Below are positions 50,683-59,972 of a stretch of 64,000 nucleotides of DNA, in pieces. Made by a program: the position numbers and the translations under genes. The notes below the pieces were generated by a model. The model was not told the DNA's origin. It worked only from the letters and a program-made list of their open reading frames with translations, and did no database searches. The number at the start of each line of letters is the position of its first letter. Positions within the stretch are counted from its first letter, which is position 1. The stretch is from Minicystis rosea (GTDB lineage Bacteria; Myxococcota_A; Polyangia; Polyangiales; Polyangiaceae): the NCBI GenBank assembly GCA_001931535.1, contig CP016211.1, forward strand, positions 8,851,703 to 8,915,702, in the 5' to 3' direction.

Positions 50683-51909
50683 ATGAGCACGACGACGATG
50701 ACCGCGGATTCGAGGCAGACCACTGCATCGGATCAGGCCGCGGCGAAGCCGAAGCGAGCGCCCATGGTGATGGCCATCATCGGGGCCGTGGCCGTGTTGG
50801 GAGGCGGCGGTTACTACGTCACGCACCGTGGTCTGGAGTCCACGGACGACGCGCAAATCGACGCCGAGATGGTGAGCGTCCCGGCCCGCACGGGCGGGGT
50901 GGTGGCGAAGATCGCCTTCGTCGAGAACCAGGTCGTGAAGGCCGGCGACGTGCTCGCCGAGCTCGATCCCGAGCCCGCCAAGGCGAAGCTCGCGCAGGCC
51001 GAGGCCAACCTCGAAGCAGCGCGCGCCGCTGCGGACGCGGCCGATGCCGACGAGCGCGTGGCGGAGACCACCGTGCGCAGCAACAAGTCCGCCGCCGATG
51101 CGTCGCTCCACGGCGCGGAGAGCAGCGTGAGCGCGTCGCGGCAACAGATCGCCGAAGGCGAGGCGGCCGTGGCCTCCGCGACGGCGAACAACCAGAAGGC
51201 GCAGCTCGATCTCGATCGCGCGAAGTCGCTGTTCGCTTCGGGATCGGTGGCGCAGGCCGAGGTCGATCGCGCGCAGACCACCTTCGACACCGCGGCCGCG
51301 TCGCTGTCGCAGGCGAAGGCGCGGCTCGCGTCGCTGCACGCCTCGACGTCGCAGGCGGTGAGCCGCGTGGCCGAGGCGAACGCCCGCGCGCAACAGGCGG
51401 GCGAGGTCGACGCGCTCATCGCGCAGGCCCGCGCGCGGGCGCGCACCGCGCACGCTCAGGTGACCGTGGCGCAGGCCGCGCGCGACACGGCCGCGCTGGA
51501 TCTCGCGTACACCCGCGTCGTCGCGCCGCAGGACGGCGTGGTCTCGAAGAAGTCCATCGGCGTCGGGCAGATGATCGCGTCGGGCCAAGGCATCGTGCAG
51601 CTCGTGCCCACGCGCGACGTGTGGGTGACGGGCAATTTCAAGGAGACGCAGATCGCCAAGATGCGCGCGGGTCAGCCGGCGCACATCGAGGTCGACGCGC
51701 TCCCCGGCCTCTCGCTGCACGGTGAGGTCGAGAGCTTCTCCGCGGCCACGGGCGCGCGCTTCAGCCTGCTTCCGCCGGACAACGCCAGCGGCAACTACAC
51801 GAAGGTCGTGCAGCGCGTGCCGGTGCGGGTGCGCATCAAAAACGTGCCGCCGAACGTCACGCTGCGCCCGGGCCTGAGCGTCGATCTCGTCGTCGACACC
51901 ACCAAGTAG
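50683..51909 (+). CDS. emrA: Membrane fusion protein of an EmrAB-type efflux pump
   Basis: 408 residues. A cytoplasmic N-terminus and one span ('MVMAIIGAVAVLGGGGYYV') lead to a lipoyl/biotinyl motif region ('VSVPARTGGVVAKIAFVENQ'), a long coiled-coil (about 95-235) and the beta-barrel ending 'VVDTTK'. This is the HlyD/EmrA type. It links the inner-membrane MFS pump to an outer-membrane channel, which is not encoded here. It ends 9 bases before the MFS gene. Confidence 0.9.
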   Translation: MSTTTMTADSRQTTASDQAAAKPKRAPMVMAIIGAVAVLGGGGYYVTHRGLESTDDAQIDAEMVSVPARTGGVVAKIAFVENQVVKAGDVLAELDPEPAKAKLAQAEANLEAARAAADAADADERVAETTVRSNKSAADASLHGAESSVSASRQQIAEGEAAVASATANNQKAQLDLDRAKSLFASGSVAQAEVDRAQTTFDTAAASLSQAKARLASLHASTSQAVSRVAEANARAQQAGEVDALIAQARARARTAHAQVTVAQAARDTAALDLAYTRVVAPQDGVVSKKSIGVGQMIASGQGIVQLVPTRDVWVTGNFKETQIAKMRAGQPAHIEVDALPGLSLHGEVESFSAATGARFSLLPPDNASGNYTKVVQRVPVRVRIKNVPPNVTLRPGLSVDLVVDTTK

Positions 51910-51918
51910 GAGGCTCGC

Positions 51919-53505
51919 ATGGCCACCGCCGCCGTCGCCGACGCGCCTGTCGAGAGCGCCGAGGCCGAAAGCCAAGGCGCGAAGAACAAGTGGTTCATCG
52001 CGGTCGCCGTCGCCCTGGGCGCGCTGCTCGAGGTCGTCGACACCAGCATCGTCAACGTCGCGCTCCAACAGATGCAGGCCTCGCTCGGCGCCACGCTCAC
52101 GCAGGTGAGCTGGGTGGTGTCGAGCTACGCCGTCGCCAACGTCATCATCCTCCCGCTGACCGCGTGGCTCGGCGATCGCTTCGGCAAAAAGCGGTATTTC
52201 ATCTTCTCGCTCGTCGCCTTCACCATCGCCTCCATGCTCTGCGGCATGGCCACCAACCTGCCGATGCTGGTCTTCGCGCGCGTCCTCCAAGGGCTCGGCG
52301 GCGGCGGCCTCCTCGCCAAGGCGCAGGCCATCCTCTTCGAGACGTTCCCGAAGAAAGAGCAGCCCATGGCGCAGGGCTTCTTCGGCGCCATCGTCATCGC
52401 CGGCCCCGCCATCGGCCCCACGCTCGGCGGGTACATCGTCACGAACATCGATTGGCGATGGATCTTCTACATCAACCTCCCCGTCGGCATCGCCGCGGTG
52501 CTCATGTGCATGAGCTTCCTCCCCGACGACAAGGAGGAGCGCGACACGGGCAGCGTCGATTGGCTCGCCATCGCCCTCCTCGCCATCGGCCTCGGCAGCC
52601 TGCAAACGGTGCTCGAAGAGGGCCAATCGGAGGATTGGTTCGAGTCGCGCTTCATCGTCACGTTCTCGATCTCGGCCGTCGTCTGCCTCACGCTCTTCAT
52701 CTACCGGCAGCTCGTCTCGCCGCGACCGGTCGTCGATCTGCGCGTGCTCCGGCATCGATCGCTGTGGGCCGGGAGCATCCTCTCCGTCATCGTCGGCATG
52801 GCGCTCTACGGCGGCCTCTTCGCGGTGCCCATCTTCGCGCAGTCGATCCTCAAGTACACGTCGCAGCAGACGGGCATGCTCCTCCTGCCGGGCGCGCTGG
52901 CCTCGGCGTTCGCCATGCCGATCGCGGCCAAGCTCGTGGCCAAGTACGATCCACGCAAGCTGCTCGTCATCGGCGCGCTCATCCTGTTCTCGTCGATCAT
53001 GATGCTCACGCGCCTCTCGCCGCTCACGAGCGGCGGTGATCTGACGACGCCGCTCATGGTCCGATCGTTCGGCACGGTGCTCATGTTCCTGCCGCTCAAC
53101 ATGGCCACGCTCGGCCCCATCCCGAAGCACGAGGTGGGCAAGGCCGCGGGCTTCTTCAGCCTCACGCGCCAGCTCGGCGGCAGCGTCGGCGTGGCCTTGC
53201 TGACCGCGCTCCTCGATCGGCGCATGGCCTTCCACCACGCCGTCCTCGCGGAGAAGCTCGACGCCCTCGCTCCGCACACGCTGGAGCGGGTGAACCTCCT
53301 CACGCAGGCCATGATGGCCAAGGGCTCGACCTTCGACGAAGCCCGCGCCCGCGCGCTCGCCCTCCTCGACGGCAGCGTCAGCCTGCAGGGCATGGTGATG
53401 AGCTTCGGCGACACCTTCTGGGCCACGGGCGCGCTGGTCATCGGCACGCTTCCGCTCGTGCTCCTCCTCGGGAAGAGCGCCGGCAAGGTGCAGATGGATC
53501 ACTGA
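51919..53505 (+). CDS. emrB: DHA2-family MFS drug exporter, EmrB/QacA type
   Basis: 528 residues with 14 predicted spans. DHA2 motifs are visible: 'LLEVVDTSIVNVALQQM', 'WLGDRFGKKRYFIFSL' (motif A) and 'GPTLGGYIVTNIDWRWIFYI' (motif C). Motif A and the later GP-rich helix support drug:proton antiport. AGGAGG precedes the ATG. Co-transcribed with emrA and controlled by the divergent TetR; the substrate is unknown. Confidence 0.93.
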   Translation: MATAAVADAPVESAEAESQGAKNKWFIAVAVALGALLEVVDTSIVNVALQQMQASLGATLTQVSWVVSSYAVANVIILPLTAWLGDRFGKKRYFIFSLVAFTIASMLCGMATNLPMLVFARVLQGLGGGGLLAKAQAILFETFPKKEQPMAQGFFGAIVIAGPAIGPTLGGYIVTNIDWRWIFYINLPVGIAAVLMCMSFLPDDKEERDTGSVDWLAIALLAIGLGSLQTVLEEGQSEDWFESRFIVTFSISAVVCLTLFIYRQLVSPRPVVDLRVLRHRSLWAGSILSVIVGMALYGGLFAVPIFAQSILKYTSQQTGMLLLPGALASAFAMPIAAKLVAKYDPRKLLVIGALILFSSIMMLTRLSPLTSGGDLTTPLMVRSFGTVLMFLPLNMATLGPIPKHEVGKAAGFFSLTRQLGGSVGVALLTALLDRRMAFHHAVLAEKLDALAPHTLERVNLLTQAMMAKGSTFDEARARALALLDGSVSLQGMVMSFGDTFWATGALVIGTLPLVLLLGKSAGKVQMDH

Positions 53506-53581
53506 TCACGATCGCATCACGATGCTCGAGAGAGCGCCGTCGATCATGAAACCGATGCTCGGCGCGAGGAGCCTGCTTCCC

Positions 53582-54873
53582 TCAAAAGCTCAGCATCACG
53601 AGATAGCCAACGACGCTGTTGCCCACGCTCTTGCCCCCGATGATGACGACGTTGCCCGCGGACGTGAGCGCGACGTCGTCGACATCGACGATCCCGGGGA
53701 TGCTGACGATCTTCGTGGCAGCGAGCTGTCCCGAGGCGTCGAGCCTGATCGCGCAGACGTTCTCTTCGCCGCTCGCAGGTGACACGAGGACACCCCCGAT
53801 GGTGGTAGCGCCTTGGCACCTGGACACGAGAACCACGTCGCTGGACGGATCGATGGCGAGCCGCGAGCCCCTCACGAGATCCGGGCTGCCGAGGACATCG
53901 CTCCACATGGCGTCGCCGCTCGGAGAGAGCTTGGCGATGTAAGCGGCCACGGGCCCCGGAGCGACGAGCGGCCCACTGCCGAAGTCGAGCGTGTCGTCGA
54001 CCGCGAGCGCTCCTGTGATCACGACGTTGCCCGCGGCGTCCGTCGCGATGTCGCTCGGATCACCGCTGGAGACTTGAGGAAACGTCTTCTGCCACAGCTC
54101 CATGCCGGCTTCGTCGATCTTCGTGAGCCACACGCCTCCGTTCCCGCTCGGTGTCAGGTACCGCCCCCGATGATGGTCGCTCCGCTCGGATCGGCGGCGA
54201 CCTTCATGGACTGATCGTGCTCGATCGGACGGACCCAGCGGGTGGCGCCGTCTTTCCCAGCCAAGCTCACGAGGAAGCCGTGCGTGGTCTGGGCATCGAC
54301 GATCTCGGTCCCGAAATCGACGTATCCGTCGACGTGGCCTACAACCGACACGTTCCCCTGTGCGTCGACCGCCACGCCGCTCGCAAAGGCAGTCAATTTC
54401 TGCGTGCTGCCAACGGCGATGCTGGCGAATGTGCGAGCCCACAGAGCATCTCCGTCGCCGTCGATCTTCAGCACGAACGCGTCGCCGGCACCGGCGGCCA
54501 GCACGGGAATGCCGCCGAAATCACCGGAGCCGGAGAAGCGCCCAGCGAGCACCAGATCACCCGACGCATCCATCGCAGCCCGGATCGCGAGCGCGTTCGT
54601 GCTCGTGCGCTCGCCGTACGCGCGCTCCCAGAGGCGCTTGCCCGAACGATCGAGCTTCTGCACGTAGAAGCCAGAGCCCTCGACGGCGTCGTGACTGCCC
54701 ACGAGGAAGATGTTGCCTTTCGAATCGACGGCGACGGCGACCGGTGCGTCAATCTTGCCGGCCAAGGGCGAGCTCGCGCCGGCATCGGTGTCTGGGCCGG
54801 TGTCCACGGGTGCCCGCTCGCTGCAGGCGCCGAGCACGAGAGAAAGACCGAAGGCGAAAGCAAGTCTGCGCAT
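53582..54873 (-). pseudogene. Beta-propeller (SBBP-like) lipoprotein, frameshifted
   Basis: The first part (54873 down to 54154) encodes a lipoprotein: lipobox 'LVLGAC', then repeats such as 'AVDSKGNIFLVGSHDAVEGS', 'AMDASGDLVLAGRFSGSGDF' and 'AVDAQGNVSVVGHVDGYVDF', the SBBP/delta-60 propeller blade. It ends at a TGA right after 'IIGGGT'. The second part (to 53582) continues the repeats in another frame from 'YLTPSGNGGVW'. One extra G in the GGGGGC run near 54157-54168 would restore one 430-residue frame. This is either a sequencing error or a true, recent inactivation. Confidence 0.75.
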
Positions 54874-54880
54874 GAATCCC

Positions 54881-55936
54881 TCAATCGAGGTTGAACCCCG
54901 TTTGCACGTGCACGCCCCAACTGCGCGCATCGTCGATTTCGCCGAGCGGAGCGTCGAGCGGGAGCACCAGGCCGAGGCGGGCGAACATCGGATCTCGGTA
55001 GATGCGGAAGAAGATCTCCATCGTCGCCTGATAATGATCCTGACGGCTGCTGGTGATGCCCGCGATGTCGGTGGGGATGGCGACGCCCTGATAACGAATG
55101 CCGCCGCCGATGGCGTGGCCAATCTGGATCTCGGCCGCGTGCTGGAGGGCGAAGAGATGATTGGCGCGGTTGCTCCCGGAGCCCGTGGGCTTCTTCACCG
55201 AGATGCCCACCACGGGCTCGGCCTGGGCGCGAAATTCGAAGAGGCCCGCATGCCCTTCGAGGCCGAAGCGCAGGACGAAAGGAATGGTGTAGCGGCTGAA
55301 CTCCTGCAGATCCCAGAACGCACGGGCGTATTGGAAGTTGTCGAATCCATCGCTGTTGACGAGCGGGACGCCGACCGCGCCGCCGAGGTTGATCCAAAAC
55401 CGATCCTGCGGGCGGAACACGTGATGTGCGCCCACCATGGGATTGCCGATGGCACCGAATCCGATGGGGATGACGGCGTCGAGGAAGGTGTGATCGGCAA
55501 GGGGGATGCGCGCGAGGATGTCGATGGCAGCGCTGGGCGCGCTGGCACCGGAGAAACGCATCGCGGAGACGTCGGCGATGAAACCACCACGCTGCGAGAA
55601 CGGGAGTCCACCCGTCGTGACACCTTCGAGCTTGGGCGCCGTCTCGCCGGGCGGTAGCTCCGCGGGGCTCGGCTCGGACGCAGCAGATTGCCAATGCTCC
55701 GGCGGCGGCGTGGCCGATGCAGGCGCCGGCGATTGCTGCTGTTGTGATGGCGGCGGCGCGGCCGGCGCTGGCGATGGCTGCGCGGGCGCAGGCGGCGCCG
55801 GTTGGGCCGCGGGAGGCGGCGGCGCGGGCGGCTGTGGCGCAGCCGGCACCGGTGGGGTTTGCGCTTGCGCGTGCGCCGCAGCGGGAAGGAGCGTCGCGCC
55901 GACGACGAGGGCGACCGAGGTCAGACGGGCATGCAT
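54881..55936 (-). CDS. Outer-membrane-barrel-like protein with Pro/Ala/Gln linker
   Basis: 351 residues from ATG 55936 (in-frame ATGs further upstream, e.g. 55966, are possible). A signal peptide (SVALVVGATLLPAAAHA) is followed by an extended Pro/Ala/Gln linker (about 25-85) and then a beta-rich region with alternating aromatic strands ('GLEGHAGLFEFRAQAEPVVG', 'DHYQATMEIFFRIYRDPMFA') typical of a small barrel or surface assembly protein. It lies 7 bases before the frameshifted lipoprotein gene, in the same direction, so they were one operon. Confidence 0.6.
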   Translation of the reverse strand: MHARLTSVALVVGATLLPAAAHAQAQTPPVPAAPQPPAPPPPAAQPAPPAPAQPSPAPAAPPPSQQQQSPAPASATPPPEHWQSAASEPSPAELPPGETAPKLEGVTTGGLPFSQRGGFIADVSAMRFSGASAPSAAIDILARIPLADHTFLDAVIPIGFGAIGNPMVGAHHVFRPQDRFWINLGGAVGVPLVNSDGFDNFQYARAFWDLQEFSRYTIPFVLRFGLEGHAGLFEFRAQAEPVVGISVKKPTGSGSNRANHLFALQHAAEIQIGHAIGGGIRYQGVAIPTDIAGITSSRQDHYQATMEIFFRIYRDPMFARLGLVLPLDAPLGEIDDARSWGVHVQTGFNLD

Positions 55937-56052
55937 GGCGCGCGCGGCGTGCAATGGACGCACCATCCACGCGCGCGTGAAATCATCGAGAATCCGGGGC
56001 ACAGCGCAGCCGAGCTACTGCGTTCGGCGCAATGTGTGCCACGCGCTGCCGA

Positions 56053-56841
56053 TCATTCGTGTCCGTTACGGCTGTCACGAATGGGCTTCGTCGATTTACG
56101 CGTGCCGGTGAGATCACGAAGGCTGATGAGCCCGATGGGCAGGAAGAGAAACGCGCTCACGTTTGCGAGGACGGAGAGCACGGCCGCGATCGTGCTCGTT
56201 CGCGTCGCCGCTGTGCTGGCGACGATACCGATGGGCCCCGACAGCTCGGCTTCACGTGGAGCGACCACCGCGCCGAGCACGCGCGCGAAGCTGACGAGGG
56301 TCCGTATGGGCGACAGGATTCCGCGCGCGAGCGCAGTCGAGAGCGGGACCTCGGTGCGAACGGGCACCGATGCGATACCGATCTTGCCGTCGCGCGGCGT
56401 GACCTCGATTTCGACCTCGGCGCCCGCGCGCTCGACGACGACGGTCGTGGGTTGGCTCACGCGCGCGTGAAGGGCCGTGGAGAGCGCGTTCCAGCTCTCG
56501 ACGCGCGCACCGGCGATCTTGAGCACGCGATCGCCGTTGCGCATGCCAGCAGCCTCCGCGACGCGACCGGGGATGACGTTGACGACGGTGCCCGACGTCA
56601 GCTCGCCGCCGATGACTGCGTTCGCCACGAACAGGCTCGCGGAGAGGGCATAGGTCGCAGCCACGCTCCCGAGGACGATGGCGGCGACGGCCCGCCGAGG
56701 CACGGCATCGCTGGGCTTGCCCGCGAAGACGCCAATCCCTCGCACACCGAAGGCACGCGCCAGCGCGTGGCGCACCAGGCACATCACCCCATAGCTCGCG
56801 GCGACGAGCACCGCGAGCGCGACCACCACCAGCGCGATCAT
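56053..56841 (-). CDS. Site-2-protease-like (M50) membrane protein lacking the zinc motif, with PDZ
   Basis: 262 residues. The N-terminal helix continues as 'RHALARAFGVRGIGVFAGKP', which aligns with the 'HELGHFLVARLFGVRV' opening of M50 proteases, but the HExxH positions read Met20-Cys-Leu-Val-Arg24, so the zinc site is gone. A PDZ domain follows ('GTVVNVIPGRVAEAAGMRNGDRVLKIAG'-like segment, about 95-165). Near the end are 'SGPIGIVAS' and 'FLFLPIGLISL', the family's late motifs, again without the Asp. It should be a non-proteolytic binder. Start ATG 56841 overlaps the stop of the gene upstream. Confidence 0.72.
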   Translation of the reverse strand: MIALVVVALAVLVAASYGVMCLVRHALARAFGVRGIGVFAGKPSDAVPRRAVAAIVLGSVAATYALSASLFVANAVIGGELTSGTVVNVIPGRVAEAAGMRNGDRVLKIAGARVESWNALSTALHARVSQPTTVVVERAGAEVEIEVTPRDGKIGIASVPVRTEVPLSTALARGILSPIRTLVSFARVLGAVVAPREAELSGPIGIVASTAATRTSTIAAVLSVLANVSAFLFLPIGLISLRDLTGTRKSTKPIRDSRNGHE

Positions 56842-58070
56842 GCGGCGACCAGCTTCTGCCGGAACGCCGGCGCACGCACCTCGAACAATGCGCGTCCCGG
56901 TGCGAGCAGACTCCGCTCGATCGCGGCCGCAGCGCGCTCGGGCTGCCGGCCGGCGCGCAGGACACGCAGCGTCGAAGCTTCGGTGATGGCTTGTCCGAGC
57001 AGGTAGCGAGCCCCGCGGCGCAGATCGCCGCCGCGCGCCCGAAAGACCGCCGCGAGCGCGCTCGCTGCAGGCCAAGGCCGATCGCGATCGGGATCCATGG
57101 CGACGTCGTCGGCCGCCGGATCGTCGCTCGGGCCAGCGCGGAAGCCCGCGGGCGCAGAGGCCGCGCGCTCGTGCTCGACGGCGATGCCCGTGATCATCGT
57201 GAAAGATTCGCCCGCGAGACGCGCCATCGGCGCATCTTCCATGCGCGCGAGGAGCCAAGGCACGGCGCCCGGATCACCGAGCGCGCCGGCCCCCACGACG
57301 GCGACACGCGCGTGCTCGGGGCGCGCCGCGAGCGCTTCGAGCCGCGGCAGCGCTTCGCGCGGATCGAGGACGCGCGCTGCGATCTTCATCGCGCGAAGCG
57401 CGCGCGGCCCCGCGGATTCGGCGAAGCTCCAAATCACCGGCACGGCCGGAGCCGCGTTCAACAATGCGCCCGACCACGCGGCCCAAAAGCGACAATCTTC
57501 ATCGGCATCGCCGAGCGCGCGCCCGATCTCGGGAACGAGATCGACGCGCCCCAACTCACCTGCTGCCCGCAGCGCGCGCGCACGGAGCAGCGGATCGGGA
57601 TCGAGCAGCGCGTTGGCGAGGAGGCCTTCCGGATCGAGACGATGCACGGTGTGGGCGGCGATCCCGATCGCCCAATGGAGCGGCGGCGCACCGGCTTCGA
57701 GGAGCGATTCGGCCGCTGCGGCGGCGCGATCGGGAGGCGCCCACCCGAAGGCCGAGATCAGCGCGCGTGCGATCGAGGCTTCATTCGCCGCGAGCTCGAG
57801 CACCGGTGCGAGCGCGGCGCCGCCGCCGGCCTCGATCGCGAGCACCGCGGCGGCGAACGCGATCCCCGGCTCCTCCGGATCGAGCGCGGCGTGCAGCGAC
57901 GCGAGGCCGGCCCCGCCCGCGACGCGCAGCCCGTCGAGGTGCGCGTCGATGCGCTCGTCGAGATCGGCGAGCAGGCGCAGATCGAAGTGGGGCGCATGGA
58001 CGGCGAAGTCACGCTGGAGCCAGAGGAATGCGAGGTCGTCGCGGTGTCGCTCGAGGATGTCGTGGAGCAT
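56838..58070 (-). CDS. TIGR02270-type alpha-helical repeat protein, type VI-linked
   Basis: 410 residues. 'MLHDILERHRDDLAFLWLQR' and 'LADLDERIDAHLDGLRVAG' are the opening of the TIGR02270 family; the rest is HEAT-like paired helices. TIGR02270 genes occur in type VI secretion neighbourhoods. Start ATG 58070. The stop overlaps the M50-like gene, and the gene is divergent (42 bp) from the FCEEC protein gene. Confidence 0.72.
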   Translation of the reverse strand: MLHDILERHRDDLAFLWLQRDFAVHAPHFDLRLLADLDERIDAHLDGLRVAGGAGLASLHAALDPEEPGIAFAAAVLAIEAGGGAALAPVLELAANEASIARALISAFGWAPPDRAAAAAESLLEAGAPPLHWAIGIAAHTVHRLDPEGLLANALLDPDPLLRARALRAAGELGRVDLVPEIGRALGDADEDCRFWAAWSGALLNAAPAVPVIWSFAESAGPRALRAMKIAARVLDPREALPRLEALAARPEHARVAVVGAGALGDPGAVPWLLARMEDAPMARLAGESFTMITGIAVEHERAASAPAGFRAGPSDDPAADDVAMDPDRDRPWPAASALAAVFRARGGDLRRGARYLLGQAITEASTLRVLRAGRQPERAAAAIERSLLAPGRALFEVRAPAFRQKLVAA

Positions 58071-58111
58071 GGGCCGGTGGTGCCGGTAGAATCGCACGCG
58101 GCGGTGAAGGA

Positions 58112-58624
58112 ATGAGCGTCGTCTTGCAAGGAACGTTCGAGCCGGTGGCCGCAACGTGGTCGTGGGAGTCGCTTCGGGAGGGGCGCCCCGTGGAAATACG
58201 CGATCGCATTGCCGCACGGACGTGGCTCGCGCGCGTGGCCTCGGCCTCCGGTGGGATGATGCGCCTCCGCCGCCTCGCAGCCGATCGGCTCGTCATCCCG
58301 GCATACGGCATCGACGACGGCGAAGTGCTCGATCGCCTGGCTGGCTGGTTGGCCTCGGGTGAATTGCGTCTCGTGGCCCTCGGGCAACAACACCTCACGT
58401 CCTCGGGAGACGTGGACGAGCCCGCTGCGATCGCCGCGCCGATGCCGGCGCCTGCGCCCGTGGTGGAGACGCCCAAAGCGTTGGAAGAGCGCACGTTCGG
58501 GGACGAGATCGACGCCGAGGCCATCGCCGTCGTCATGCGCAATGCGGCCAAGCTCGGCATTCCGTTCTGCGAGGAGTGCACGAAGAAGAAGCGCCAATCG
58601 ACGCCGCGCGAGGCCCGAGCATGA
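58112..58624 (+). CDS. Protein with 'FCEEC' motif upstream of DUF4123 adaptor
   Basis: 170 residues, not recognised. The first 85 residues form a beta-rich part ('GTFEPVAATWSWESLREGRP', 'RRLAADRLVIPAYGIDDGEV'), a Pro/Ala linker follows (about 110-125), and the C-terminus ends 'KLGIPFCEECTKKKRQS' with a CxxC pair. Its stop overlaps the ATG of the DUF4123 gene (ATGA), so they are translated together. A role with the type VI adaptor is inferred from this. Confidence 0.6.
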   Translation: MSVVLQGTFEPVAATWSWESLREGRPVEIRDRIAARTWLARVASASGGMMRLRRLAADRLVIPAYGIDDGEVLDRLAGWLASGELRLVALGQQHLTSSGDVDEPAAIAAPMPAPAPVVETPKALEERTFGDEIDAEAIAVVMRNAAKLGIPFCEECTKKKRQSTPREARA

Positions 58625-59193
58625 GCACGCCCGTTGATCACGATGGGGCCGCAAGCGGCCCCAATTCCCGCGCCGGACGAGAAGGCGCGGATCGCGTGCG
58701 CGACGCGCTGTGGCCGAGCGCGGGCCGCGTGGCCTGGCACGTTTATGCGATGCTCGACGCCGCCCGCCACGAGGACATCCACCCCGCCGTGACCACGAGC
58801 GGCCTCGATCACGCGTGCTTGTATGCCGGGAAGCTCCCCAAAGCACTCTCCGAGGTGGCTCCCTATCTGGTGCGGCTCACCCCCGATGCACCGCTGACAC
58901 GCGATCTCCTGACACGCGGTTGGGGCGACGCCTGGGGCACGTTCGTGATCTCCACGGCCACGCTGGAAGAGCTCAGGCGGCATTTCCGGCGTTTTCTCAA
59001 GGTCGAGGACGAAGCGGGCCAGACGATGATCTTCCGCTTCTACGATCCTCGTGTCCTCCGGGCTTACCTGCCGACCTGCACCGCAGGTGAGCTGTCCTAT
59101 GTCTTCGGGCCGGTTGGGATGTTCGTGATGGAGGGTGAGGCGCCGGACGAGGTGATTCGCTTTCATCGAGAGGGCCAGTTGCCGAACGGCTGA
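58621..59193 (+). CDS. DUF4123 type VI effector adaptor (Tap/TEC-like)
   Basis: 190 residues. 'AWHVYAMLDAARHEDIHPAV' and 'APYLVRLTPDAPLTRDLLTR' plus 'GWGDAWGTFVISTATLEELR' are the DUF4123 pattern. In other species DUF4123 proteins carry a specific effector to its VgrG. No effector or vgrG lies next to it here; the nearest vgrG is about 35 kb away in this window. The downstream HAD gene is unlikely to be a toxin. Confidence 0.85.
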   Translation: MSTPVDHDGAASGPNSRAGREGADRVRDALWPSAGRVAWHVYAMLDAARHEDIHPAVTTSGLDHACLYAGKLPKALSEVAPYLVRLTPDAPLTRDLLTRGWGDAWGTFVISTATLEELRRHFRRFLKVEDEAGQTMIFRFYDPRVLRAYLPTCTAGELSYVFGPVGMFVMEGEAPDEVIRFHREGQLPNG

Positions 59194-59231
59194 GCGTTCG
59201 GCCCCGGCGCCTTCGTGGTACATGCGGGGGC

Positions 59232-59933
59232 ATGGCTCCCCTCCCCGCTCTGGCCGTCACCTTCGATTTCGGACAGACCTTGTGTGATCTCGATACGGCC
59301 ATGCTCTCGCGACGCCTCGCGGAGCGCGGGCTCGACGTCGCCGCGGAGCGCCTCGAAGCCTCGGTGCCCGAAGCGTGGAGCGCGTACGACGCAGCCATCG
59401 TCGCCGGGCACGGCGGGCATCCGTGGAAGTTTCTCATGACCCGATTGCTCTCGCTCGCGGGCGCCGCGGAGGCGCCGGCGCGCGAAGCCACCGACTGGCT
59501 GTGGACGGAGCAGCCTCATCAAAACCTGTGGCGCCGCCCCATCGCCGGCATGATCGAAGTGGTGCGCGCGCTCCGGGCCGCGGGGGCGAAGGTGGGTGTC
59601 GTCTCCAATTCGGAGGGCAAGCTCGCGGAGCTGGCCCACGAGATCGGTTGGGGAAACGAGTTTCTCTTCGTGGCCGACTCGGGCAAGCTGGGTATGGAGA
59701 AGCCCGAGCCCGGTATCTTCCTGTGGGCCGTCGAACGGCTCGGCGTGCCCGCCGCCCAGGTGGTGCACATCGGCGACTCGTGGGCCGCCGACGTCGAGGG
59801 CGCGCGGCGCGCGGGGCTCCGGGCCATCTGGTTCCGCGGCAAAGGCCCGAGGACGCTGACCGAAGACGTGCAGCGCGCCGACGACGAGGCCTCCGTGCGC
59901 GCGGCGCTCCGTGCTTGGGGAATCGACGTGTGA
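59232..59933 (+). CDS. HAD-family protein with altered first motif
   Basis: 233 residues. Motif I reads 'FDFGQTL': nucleophile Asp12 is present but the second Asp is Gly14. Motif II 'VVSNSEG' (Ser), motif III 'KPEPGIF' (Lys) and motif IV 'HIGDSWAADVEGARRAG' are intact. The first-motif change makes normal phosphatase turnover doubtful; other HAD chemistries remain possible. ATG 59232. Confidence 0.8.
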   Translation: MAPLPALAVTFDFGQTLCDLDTAMLSRRLAERGLDVAAERLEASVPEAWSAYDAAIVAGHGGHPWKFLMTRLLSLAGAAEAPAREATDWLWTEQPHQNLWRRPIAGMIEVVRALRAAGAKVGVVSNSEGKLAELAHEIGWGNEFLFVADSGKLGMEKPEPGIFLWAVERLGVPAAQVVHIGDSWAADVEGARRAGLRAIWFRGKGPRTLTEDVQRADDEASVRAALRAWGIDV

Positions 59934-59972
59934 GATCGATCAGCAGGTGAATCGAGATACGATATCTGCGAT

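Noticed and set aside
50569..53502. A 977-codon minus-strand frame across emrA and emrB
   Set aside because: Antisense to two recognised transporter genes, with His/Asp/Arg-rich low-complexity translation.
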